DNA from: Deinococcus sp. HSC-46F16
GTDB lineage: Bacteria; Deinococcota; Deinococci; Deinococcales; Deinococcaceae
Length of the DNA stretch: 64,000 nt
Direction: 5' to 3'
NCBI RefSeq assembly: GCF_024171495.1
Contig: NZ_JALJZW010000003.1
Coordinates: 204,001 to 268,000, forward strand
Shown: positions 35,442 through 49,584 of the stretch, piece by piece
Layout: the number at the start of each line of letters is the position of its first letter
Position numbering within the stretch: the stretch's first letter is position 1
The notes under the pieces: generated by a model
Databases searched by the model: none
Seen by the model: only the letters and a program-made list of their open reading frames with translations
What the model was told of the DNA's origin: nothing
Program-made: the position numbers and the translations under genes

Positions 35442-35623
35442 GGCGGAAACCCGGGCGGACAGGCCTGGCCTTTAGCCGATCCCGGTGGCCCTGTCGGCGG
35501 GAGAGCGGACGGCCTGGCGGCGCTGCCCGGCCTCGTTCAGTCGCAGGGTGGTGTTGATCGGCAAGCCCACCGCTCTGAGCGCCGTGAACATCTTCAGGTG
35601 CAGGACGGCCACCCAACGTCGTC
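35442..35623. other. Intergenic stretch with a possible ORF tail
   Basis: On the minus strand an open frame ends GLPINTTLRLNEAGQRRQAV then RSPADRATGIG and a stop near 35475. It has no clear start. It may be a short remnant; I recognise no family. Confidence 0.25.
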
Positions 35624-35880
35624 ATGGACGGCAGCACACGCCACGTCGTCAGCGCCTCCGCGACCGATGCCGAACCCTGCGACCTCGCCGCAGAGCCGAC
35701 GCGCGGAGCCAGCTCTCCCCACGACGCCGACAGGCCGAACCAGAAGGGCACCGTCGGTACACTCTACGGCCAAGGCATCCGGAACGCGGAGGGGCTGGCG
35801 ACGGCTTCCGGCACCCATGATCTGTGGGTCACCGTCAACAACCGCGCCGACTGGGGGACGGCCTACAAGCCGTCGCCCCC
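35624..35880 (+). pseudogene. Fragment resembling a PQQ/sorbosone dehydrogenase
   Basis: The frame contains GQGIRNAEGLATASGTHDLW followed by VTVNNRADWGTAYKP. Beta-propeller sugar dehydrogenases of the sorbosone or glucose type carry a comparable GLRNxxGLA ... LWxxxNxRD segment. Nothing before or after fits the rest of a propeller of about 400 residues, and the downstream text becomes Pro-rich. I read it as a leftover of a larger gene. Confidence 0.35.
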
Positions 35881-35961
35881 TCCCCCATGGACGAATCAAG
35901 CAGAGAGGAACAGGGCAACAGAACTGCTCGTCACGGCGCAGTTCTGTTGCCCCTGGAGAGC

Positions 35962-37431
<1,470 letters not shown>

Positions 37432-37445
37432 GCTCGCTCCTCAGC

Positions 37446-42188
<4,743 letters not shown>

Positions 42189-42226
42189 CAGGCACTCCTC
42201 TCCGGTCGGCGCCAGGCGCTGCGGAG

Positions 42227-42262
42227 TTAGAGCATACACAACATGTATACACACGCCGCTCA
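42227..42262 (-). promoter_or_regulatory. Candidate gltB operator/promoter region
   Basis: A perfect TGTATACA palindrome at 42244-42251 lies about 55 bases upstream of the gltB ATG. On the minus strand TGTGTAT occurs twice with 6 bases between (TGTGTATACATGTTGTGTAT), and TTGTGT with TAACTC could be promoter boxes. It is AT-rich against a GC-rich background. The regulator is unknown. Confidence 0.4.
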
Positions 42263-42528
42263 GTTGTCCATGTGTGCCTCGTCCGCCAAACCCGCGCTAG
42301 ACAAGTTCGAGCGGTGATCGGCAGGGGCGGCGAGCCCCCGGTGCCGGTCCATAGAAATATTCATAAACCTGCATAGTTTTGAAACTCCGAACACGGGTCG
42401 TTCTTGGCGCTCTGCCACTGGGGTATGTCGGGAAGTGGGGGCGACCTGACTCCCCTTCAAAACGCGGCTTGGGAGTCGCGAGGGTGTGCCAAGACGACCG
42501 AGCGGTAAGGCTCGCCTCCCTCTTCCGC
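42263..42528. other. AT-richer intergenic stretch between gltB and marR
   Basis: Contains ATAGAAATATTCATAAACC and GCATAGTTTTGAAACTCC, unusually AT-rich for this DNA. No ORF with homology and no clear hairpin. It may hold promoter sequences for gltB or an insertion scar. Confidence 0.35.
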
Positions 42529-42557
42529 TTGACAATAGTTGTTGCAACGACTATATT
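42529..42557 (+). promoter_or_regulatory. marR promoter with operator in the spacer
   Basis: TTGACA (42529-42534) and TATATT (42552-42557) are separated by exactly 17 bases. The spacer and -10 contain ATAGTTGTTGCAACGACTAT (42535-42554), a 20-base palindrome with one mismatched pair. A repressor bound here would block RNA polymerase, so autoregulation by the MarR protein is expected. Confidence 0.8.
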
Positions 42558-42592
42558 CCGAGCGTCGCCCTGTGGCGCCCAGGAGTCTTCCC

Positions 42593-43063
42593 ATGTCCCT
42601 TCCCACACTCCCGCACCCCGAACCTGCCAGCAGCCTGGAACATCAGGTGTACCTGGGGCTTCAGCGTCTGGCCGCCGATCTGGGGCACCAGACGGCCGAG
42701 CTGCTCAAGGGCTCGGGCCTGAGCCTGGCGCAGTTCAACGTGCTGCGGATTCTGCGGGGTGCGGGCGAGGGTGGGCTGACCTGCGGCGAGATCGGCGAGC
42801 GGCTGATCACCCGCGACTCGGACGTGACCCGGCTGCTCGACCGGCTGGAAAAGCAGGCGCTGGTCACCCGCACGCGCAGCACCCAGGACCGCCGGGTGGT
42901 GCTGAGCACCCTCACGGACCAGGGCCGCGCCCTGCTCGCCGACCTCGACGCGCCCCTCGCGGCCCTGCACCGGGCACAGCTCGGGTCCCTGGGACCGCAC
43001 AAGCTCCGGCACTGGCTGACCCTGCTGGGAGAAGCCGCCGCCGCGAGCCAGGAGGTCGGCTGA
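42593..43063 (+). CDS. MarR-family transcriptional regulator
   Basis: A 156-residue winged-helix regulator. The DNA-binding part reads LAQFNVLRILRGAGEGGLTC, then GEIGERLITRDSDVTRLLDR (recognition helix) and the wing RTRSTQDRRVVLSTLTDQGR. It is flanked by the N- and C-terminal dimerisation helices. It heads an operon with a DoxX and a VOC protein, the same trio as MhqR/MhqO/MhqP-type loci that answer to quinones and electrophiles. No Cys is present, so sensing would be by ligand binding rather than thiol oxidation. ATG follows AGGAG by 7 bases. Confidence 0.88.
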   Translation: MSLPTLPHPEPASSLEHQVYLGLQRLAADLGHQTAELLKGSGLSLAQFNVLRILRGAGEGGLTCGEIGERLITRDSDVTRLLDRLEKQALVTRTRSTQDRRVVLSTLTDQGRALLADLDAPLAALHRAQLGSLGPHKLRHWLTLLGEAAAASQEVG

Positions 43064-43130
43064 GCGACTCGCCCCCTCTCCGTGCTCACGGTCCTGCGGT
43101 CACTGCCCTTTGCCCGACGTTTCGCACCCG

Positions 43131-43150
43131 ATACTCGTTTCAACAACTTT
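43131..43150 (+). promoter_or_regulatory. Second MarR operator upstream of doxX
   Basis: ATACTCGTTTCAACAACTTT, read on the minus strand, matches the marR operator at 17 of 20 positions by hand alignment. It lies 22 bases before the doxX ATG, suggesting a second, internal regulated promoter. Confidence 0.6.
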
Positions 43151-43171
43151 CTGCTCAACAAGGAGACGCCC

Positions 43172-43600
43172 ATGACCACCCTTCCCGCTGCCCCGGCCCG
43201 CTCCATCGCCCCCGACCTCGGCCTGACCGTCTTGCGCGTGCTGATCGGCGTGATTTTCGTAGCGCACGGCCTGCAGAAGTTTTTTGAGTTCGGCCTGCCA
43301 GGCACGGTCGGCGCCTTCACGCAGATGGGGGCTCCGCTACCCGCGCTGAGTGCTCCCCTGGTCGCTGGGGTCGAGCTGCTGGGCGGCGCCGCGCTGATCC
43401 TGGGGCTGCTGACCCGCGCTGCGGCGGCGCTGCTGGCCCTCAATATGCTGGGTGCCCTGCTGCTGGTGCATCTGGGTGGCGGGTTCTTCGCCCCGAGTGG
43501 GATCGAGTTCGTGCTGGCCCTCTTTGCCGCCAGCGTGGCCCTCGCGCTCACGGGAGCGGGCCGCTACTCCCTCGACGCCCTGCTGGCCCGCCGGACCTGA
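43172..43600 (+). CDS. DoxX-family membrane protein
   Basis: A 142-residue four-helix membrane protein. It has GLTVLRVLIGVIFVAHGLQK in helix 1 with the conserved HGLQK turn, a periplasmic loop (GAPLPALSAPLVAGVELLGG), and two C-terminal helices ending ALTGAGRYSLDALLAR. DoxX proteins take part in thiol and electrophile stress responses in several bacteria. AAGGAG lies 7 bases before the ATG. The gene is between marR and the VOC dioxygenase, 109 and 40 bases from them. Confidence 0.88.
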   Translation: MTTLPAAPARSIAPDLGLTVLRVLIGVIFVAHGLQKFFEFGLPGTVGAFTQMGAPLPALSAPLVAGVELLGGAALILGLLTRAAAALLALNMLGALLLVHLGGGFFAPSGIEFVLALFAASVALALTGAGRYSLDALLARRT

Positions 43601-43640
43601 CGCCCTTCCCACACGCCCTTCATCTCCCCGGAGGCCCCCC

Positions 43641-44501
43641 ATGACCACCCCCACCTCCCGCCTGCATCCCGAGCTTTCCCTCGGCGCCGCTGAACTGACT
43701 GTCTCTGACCTGGGCCGCAGCCTCGCCTTTTACGAGCAGGTGCTGGGCATGACGGTGCTGGAGCGGGAGGATGGGACCGCCCGCCTGGGCACGCCCACGC
43801 GCCCGCTGCTGAAGCTGACGGAGGTGCCCGGCGCCGCGCCCGCGCCCCGCTCCTCGCCGGGCCTGTACCACTTCGCGGTGCTGCTGCCCACCCGCGTGGA
43901 CCTCGCCCGCTGGGTGTGGCACGCGGCGGGGCTGGGGCTGCGCCTCGGGCAGGGCGACCACCTCGTCAGCGAGGCCTTTTACCTGAACGACCCCGACGGG
44001 CACGGCATCGAGGTCTACCGCGACCGGCCCCGGCAGGAGTGGCGCTGGAACCTCGATCAGGTCGAGATGGCCTCCGACCCCATCGACATCGCGGGGCTGC
44101 TGGCGGAACCCGGCGCGGACACACCCTTTGCCGGGCTGCCGGAGGGCACCGTGATGGGCCACTTCCACCTGCGGGTGACGGACCTCGCCGCCACCGAGGC
44201 CTTTTACCGGGGCGTGCTGGGTTTTGACGTGGTGGCCCGCTGGCCGGGAGCGCTGTTCGTGTCGGTGGGCGGCTACCACCACCACCTCGGCCTGAACGCT
44301 TGGCAAAGCGAGGGAGGCCGTCCCGCGCCCGAGACGACAGCCCGGCTGCTGGGCGTGGAGCTGACGCTGCCCGGAGCCGCCGAGGTCGAGCGGCTGGCCG
44401 CGCACCTGGAGGCCGCCGGAGTCCCCTTCACGCGGAACGGAAGCGAAGTCACCGTGCGCGACCCGGCGGGCAACCGCCTGAGCTTCGGGACGACGGCGTA
44501 G
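43641..44501 (+). CDS. VOC-family ring-cleaving dioxygenase (CatE/MhqO-like)
   Basis: A 286-residue protein with two tandem vicinal-oxygen-chelate modules, residues about 15-130 (LTVSDLGRSLAFYEQVLGM ... DPDGHGIEVYRDR) and 155-285 (MGHFHLRVTDLAATEAFYRG ... RDPAGNRLSFGT). Metal ligands are consistent with LYHFAVLL, GHFHLRV and the EVYRD Glu. This two-module form matches catechol 2,3-dioxygenases of the CatE/MhqO group, which open hydroquinone or catechol rings. GGAGG precedes the ATG. It ends the marR operon. Confidence 0.85.
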   Translation: MTTPTSRLHPELSLGAAELTVSDLGRSLAFYEQVLGMTVLEREDGTARLGTPTRPLLKLTEVPGAAPAPRSSPGLYHFAVLLPTRVDLARWVWHAAGLGLRLGQGDHLVSEAFYLNDPDGHGIEVYRDRPRQEWRWNLDQVEMASDPIDIAGLLAEPGADTPFAGLPEGTVMGHFHLRVTDLAATEAFYRGVLGFDVVARWPGALFVSVGGYHHHLGLNAWQSEGGRPAPETTARLLGVELTLPGAAEVERLAAHLEAAGVPFTRNGSEVTVRDPAGNRLSFGTTA

Positions 44502-44837
44502 GTGGGCAGCGGCCGGGGCGGCCTGTTTTTCCGTCCTGTGCCCGTCCGGCTGTCCTGCACTCGTCGGCGTTGGGGGAGCGCGGAGTTCTCGCACACCGGG
44601 GGGCACTCTCTCCCCCTTCCCGAGGCGCGGCGGCACTGCAGCACGCCCGAGGACCTGCACGACGTGGCCTTCTTGCCGGGCACGGGCCACACCGGGCACA
44701 CGAAGGGCCGCCGCGACGCGGAACACGCTCGGCAGGACCCTGGGGGGCGGCGCGGTTCCGCGTTCCGGCACGGCCGCTTCTTGAGGCCCCCCTGAGGGAC
44801 GGCCCGGCCCGCTGGCGCGTCCCGTAGACTGTCGGAC
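44502..44837. other. Intergenic stretch without a supported gene
   Basis: A GTG-started frame of 97 codons (44502-44795) begins right at the VOC stop but is Arg, His and Gly-rich with no domain and no ribosome binding site. A GGCCGGGGCGGCC segment followed by TGTTTTTCC (about 44510-44532) could end the marR operon transcript. Confidence 0.35.
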
Positions 44838-44897
44838 ATGAGCGGCTGTGCCCTGATTCCCCTTCCTGTTCCGGCCCGCCGGAGGGAAACCGCATGA
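44838..44897 (+). CDS. 19-residue leaderless ORF coupled to the next gene
   Basis: TAGACT ends 7 bases before this ATG. The ORF encodes MSGCALIPLPVPARRRETA and its TGA overlaps the ATG of the following gene (GCATGAC). GGAGGG lies within its end, at the right distance to serve that gene. It is either a leader ORF that couples translation or a very small protein. Confidence 0.45.
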   Translation: MSGCALIPLPVPARRRETA

Positions 44898-45391
44898 CGC
44901 AGCGACCAGAGTCTGGCGGCCCAGGAGCGCCCACCCTGGCCGGGGCGGTGGCGCTGTGGCAATCCGGCGACCTCGGCCGGGACGCACTCGTCGGGCAGCT
45001 CACGGCCGTGGGCGGGGGCGAGGCGATTCACGCCCTGATCGGGGACCTGATCGGGGAGGCGCCGGGGCACGAGGTCGCGGGCGCCGCCGACACCGACGGG
45101 TGGCGGGCCGAGTTGCTCGCCTCGCGGGCCAAGGCGTGGGCGCACCCGGCGAGCGCGGGGCTGCTGGTGGGGCCGCACGTCCTGATCCTGACCGACGGGC
45201 GCCGGGGGGTGGTGCTGACGCCAGAGGGCACCCGCGTGCTGGGGGGCAGCGTCAGCGCGTCCATGCTGCTGCTGTGCCAGACCATCGTGATGGCCGACCA
45301 CGCCGTGGATGCCCAGGAACTCGGCGCCCTGCGCCAGCAGCGCATCGAATCCACCTCCACGTCCCTCTCGGAGATCGAGCCGCTGCCTTAA
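44894..45391 (+). CDS. 165-residue hypothetical protein
   Basis: A soluble, mostly alpha/beta protein (AVALWQSGDLGRDALVGQLT at the start, LLVGPHVLILTDGRRGVVL in the middle, VMADHAVDAQELGALRQQRI near the end). No cysteine-metal motif or membrane helix. I do not recognise the family. The start is set by the ATGA overlap with the 19-codon ORF and its GGAGGG. It is convergent with the PEGA gene, with a strong hairpin between. Confidence 0.65.
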   Translation: MTQRPESGGPGAPTLAGAVALWQSGDLGRDALVGQLTAVGGGEAIHALIGDLIGEAPGHEVAGAADTDGWRAELLASRAKAWAHPASAGLLVGPHVLILTDGRRGVVLTPEGTRVLGGSVSASMLLLCQTIVMADHAVDAQELGALRQQRIESTSTSLSEIEPLP

Positions 45392-45448
45392 CTTGGCCGC
45401 CACGGCACACGGCGGGCCTGCTGCCTCCAGCGCTGGGCCATGAAGAAG

Positions 45449-45470
45449 CCCCCAGGCGAACGCCTGGGGG
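45449..45470. terminator. Bidirectional hairpin terminator
   Basis: A perfect 10-base-pair stem CCCCCAGGCG / CGCCTGGGGG with a 2-base gap lies between two convergent genes. The minus strand continues with CTTCTTCA and the plus strand with ACCCTTGCTTTC, so it could serve both. Confidence 0.75.
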
Positions 45471-45486
45471 ACCCTTGCTTTCAAGC

Positions 45487-46602
<1,116 letters not shown>

Positions 46603-46718
46603 GCCGCGTCCGCTTAACGGCTTTCTGATGCCCCGGCGCCGGAACTTGAGCCTGCCTTTAGCGGCCGTAAGGTTCTCGCCAGGAAACTGGGGGACCCCCC
46701 GGAGGTGGCCCGGCGCCT

Positions 46719-47231
46719 TCAGGATTTCCGCGCCAGCGCCCCGGCCGCCGCCGCCGCCGCGAGGCCCCCCGCGAGGTACCAGGTGGCGGTCAGCGCGGGC
46801 GTGCGGGGCGACCGGGCGCCAGGCTGCCGCCCCAGCCCCAGCGGCTCCGGGAGCGCCACGGCGCCCACTCCGGCCGCCAGCCCCAGCGCCGCGCCCCGCG
46901 CCCAGTGCCCGCCGGTCTGGCCCACAGCAACCAGGCTGTAGTACAGGGCGTTGGAAAGCAGGTCGGCGGCCAGGGTCGCCCGGTAGAGGTCACGGCCGCG
47001 TGGCGGCTCGGCGCCCGCCGCCCGCAGGGTGCCGCTCAGGGCACGCTCCCCGATCACGTCCATGCGCGGCGCGTGGGGCAGGACGCGCCGCACGCCCTCG
47101 TTGAGCAGCGTCACGGTGACGGCCCCGGCGACTCCGGCGGCCACCGCGGCGGGCCAGCGCGGGCGGGGGGGACGGGGGGCAGGGGCCGTCGCGTCTTGGT
47201 CCGGTCGGTCCTGGGGATGGGCTGGGGTCAC
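46719..47231 (-). CDS. Small membrane protein, unknown
   Basis: A 170-residue protein from a GTG start directly after AAGGAGGC. A Pro-rich N terminus precedes four hydrophobic segments: [59 protein letters not shown] and [20 protein letters not shown] recognise no family. It is divergent from the histidine kinase gene that follows. Confidence 0.6.
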   Translation of the reverse strand: MTPAHPQDRPDQDATAPAPRPPRPRWPAAVAAGVAGAVTVTLLNEGVRRVLPHAPRMDVIGERALSGTLRAAGAEPPRGRDLYRATLAADLLSNALYYSLVAVGQTGGHWARGAALGLAAGVGAVALPEPLGLGRQPGARSPRTPALTATWYLAGGLAAAAAAGALARKS

Positions 47232-47400
47232 GCCTCCTTACATAGCGCATCCGGGAGCCAGCGGTGGGGCGCAGCCGGGGGGCCTCCCCGGCGGGTCCTG
47301 CCCGGCGGGTGCAGACGCCGCCCGGCCCAGGCCGCATACTGGGGCGGTTCGGCCTTCTTTCCAGCCCCTCCAGCCCCCTCCCATTCAGGAGCCTTGCCCC

Positions 47401-48888
47401 ATGCCTGCCCGCCTCTTGTCTGCCCCGGCCCCGCGCTGGCTGCCCCGGTCCGTAGGATGGCTGAGCGCCGCGCTGCTGCTGGGCATCACGCTGGCCGATC
47501 TCCTCACGCCGGGCGGGCTGGTCGTGGGCACGCTGCTGACCGTGCCGGTGGCGCTGGCCGCGCTGGGTGGGCGGCGCAGGCTCACGGGGTGGCTCACCGC
47601 GCTGGCGGTGGCGGCGAACGTGGGCGCGGGGCTGCTGGGGGGCGTGCGGGACGCCCCGGGACCGGAGGAACTCGGCAACCGGGCGATTAGCGTCGCGGCG
47701 GTGCTGCTGGTGGGGGCGCTGTCGCTGCGGGCACGGGAAGCCTCGGCGCGGGCGGCGCGGCTGGCCGCCGAGGAAGGGCGGCTGGTGCGGGAGCGGGCGC
47801 TGCGGCGCGTGGGCGAGGCCGTGGGCGGGGCGCTGGGCGAGGCCGACTTCGTGGCGCGGGCGGCGGAGGCGCTGCGGGAGCTGGCGGGCGCAGACTCGGT
47901 CGAGATCGGGCGCCTGTCACGCGCCACCCTGCGCGGGCCGCACGCCCTGAGCCCGCCCGGCGCTCCCTCGCACCTGGGCCGCCGCCTGCCACTGGAGGTG
48001 CTGGCGCGGACGGGCGCGGAGGCGAGCGGGACGGACTCGCCCTTCGTGGGGCACCTGCGCCGCGCGGGGGAAGACGATCTGCTGGTGCTGGTGACGCGCC
48101 CGGCGACGGAGCCGGAACGGCTGCGCGAGGCGCTGGCGACCCTGGAAGCGCCGCTGGAGCGGGCCGCACTGCTCGACAGCCTGCGGGTGCAGGGCGAGCG
48201 GCTGGCCCGGCGTGGGGAGGTGCTGCAAGACCTGGTGTACGCCTTTTCCCACGACCTGCGCACGCCGCTGCTGGCAAACTCCATGAACATGCGGGCGGCG
48301 CTGCGGGGAGCGTACGGTCCCCTTCCCGACGCGTACCGCGCCACCCTGGACAACGGGCTGGAGGCGAATACCGAGCTGCTCGCGCTGGCCGATCAGCTCC
48401 TGCTGCTCGCCAAGTACGAGAGCGGCGAACCCGGCGGCGAGCGGCGCGAGGTGACGCTGCGCGACCTGACGCTGGGCGTGATCGGGCAACTGGAGGAGCG
48501 GGCGCGGGCGCGGGGGGTGGTGTTCGAGCCGGAGCTGGAGGGCGTGCGGGTGTATGGGCTGGCGCACGACCTGCGGCGGGCGGTGCAGAACCTGCTGGAA
48601 AACGCGGTGAAGTTCAGCCCGCCGGGGGGCACGGTGTGGGTGACCCTGCGCGGGCGCGGCGACGAGGCCGTGCTCGCCGTCACCGACGAGGGGCCGGGCG
48701 TGCCCCCCGCGCGGGAAGCGACCCTGTTCGGGCGCTTCCGGGGCGGGGGGGCGGGGGGCGGCACCGGGCTGGGGCTGTACCTCACCCGGCAGATCGCAGC
48801 GGCGCACGGCGGCACGGTGACTTACGCCCGCACCGCCCGCGCCCAGAGCGTCTTTACCCTGACCCTGCCGCGCGGCGAGGCGGGGTAG
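47401..48888 (+). CDS. Membrane-bound sensor histidine kinase
   Basis: A 495-residue kinase. Three hydrophobic segments near the N terminus (SVGWLSAALLLGITLADLL, VGTLLTVPVALAALGG, ISVAAVLLVGALSL) anchor it. A helical linker and a GAF-like region follow (LGEADFVARAAEALRELAGA). HisKA has the H-box VYAFSHDLRTPLLANSM with His about 284, and the HATPase shows LLENAVKFSPPGGTV, DEGPGVP and GGTGLGLYLTRQIAAA. The next gene, a response regulator, begins 9 bases after the stop, so the two form a two-component system. Confidence 0.92.
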   Translation: MPARLLSAPAPRWLPRSVGWLSAALLLGITLADLLTPGGLVVGTLLTVPVALAALGGRRRLTGWLTALAVAANVGAGLLGGVRDAPGPEELGNRAISVAAVLLVGALSLRAREASARAARLAAEEGRLVRERALRRVGEAVGGALGEADFVARAAEALRELAGADSVEIGRLSRATLRGPHALSPPGAPSHLGRRLPLEVLARTGAEASGTDSPFVGHLRRAGEDDLLVLVTRPATEPERLREALATLEAPLERAALLDSLRVQGERLARRGEVLQDLVYAFSHDLRTPLLANSMNMRAALRGAYGPLPDAYRATLDNGLEANTELLALADQLLLLAKYESGEPGGERREVTLRDLTLGVIGQLEERARARGVVFEPELEGVRVYGLAHDLRRAVQNLLENAVKFSPPGGTVWVTLRGRGDEAVLAVTDEGPGVPPAREATLFGRFRGGGAGGGTGLGLYLTRQIAAAHGGTVTYARTARAQSVFTLTLPRGEAG

Positions 48889-48897
48889 CCTGCGGGC

Positions 48898-49536
48898 ATG
48901 AGCGCCCCCGCCGCCCCCATCCGCGTGCTGCTGGTCGAGGACCACGCCTTTACCCGCGACGGGCTGCGGGCCACCCTGAACCTGGAACCCGACCTGCGGG
49001 TGGTCGCCGAGGCCCGCAGCGGCGAGGAAGCGCTGGAGGTGCTCGCCCGCGTCGCGGTGGACGTGGCTGTGCTCGACATCGGGCTGCCGGGGATGGACGG
49101 GGTGCGGGCGGCGGCGGAGATCAAGCGCGGCTGGCCGGAGGTGCGGATCGTGATGCTCACCGCCCACGACCTGCGCGACGAGGTGTTCGCGGCGCTGGCC
49201 TCGGGGGCCGAGGCCTACTGCCTCAAGCGCGAGACGCCCGAGCTGCTCCTCCTGGCGGTGCGGGCGGCGGCGGCAGGCAGCGCCTACCTCGACCCCCGCA
49301 TCGCGCACCACGTGCTGGGGGGGGTGCGGGCGCCCGACGCCGCCTCGCCCCTGACCCCACGCGAGACCGAGGTGCTGCGCCTGATCGCCGACGGCCACCC
49401 CAACCGCGAGATCGCCGCCCGGCTGGGCGTCAGCGTGAGCACCGTCAAGCTGCACGTGCAGGACGTGCTCGTGAAGTTGCAGGCCGCCGACCGGACGCAG
49501 GCGGCGGTCAAGGCGCTGCGGCAGGGGCTGCTGTAG
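48898..49536 (+). CDS. NarL/FixJ-type response regulator
   Basis: A 212-residue regulator. The receiver domain has the acidic pair in LLVEDHAFTRDGL, phosphoacceptor Asp60 in AVLDIGLPGMDG, and the switch residues in VMLTAHD and YCLKRETP. The C-terminal LuxR-type HTH reads LTPRETEVLRLIADGHPN, REIAARLGVSVSTVKLHVQD. It is presumably phosphorylated by the kinase just upstream. A TAGCCT box 6 bases before its ATG could also allow separate leaderless expression. NarL-type regulators usually pair with HisKA_3 kinases, so the HisKA partner is a little unusual. Confidence 0.93.
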   Translation: MSAPAAPIRVLLVEDHAFTRDGLRATLNLEPDLRVVAEARSGEEALEVLARVAVDVAVLDIGLPGMDGVRAAAEIKRGWPEVRIVMLTAHDLRDEVFAALASGAEAYCLKRETPELLLLAVRAAAAGSAYLDPRIAHHVLGGVRAPDAASPLTPRETEVLRLIADGHPNREIAARLGVSVSTVKLHVQDVLVKLQAADRTQAAVKALRQGLL

Positions 49537-49584
49537 GGCCGCCCCCCCGCGCCCGCTGGGGGAGGCGCACCCACGAACAGGCCC

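Noticed and set aside
44502..44795. 97-codon GTG-started ORF after the VOC gene
   Set aside because: No ribosome site, biased Arg/His/Gly composition and no recognisable domain.
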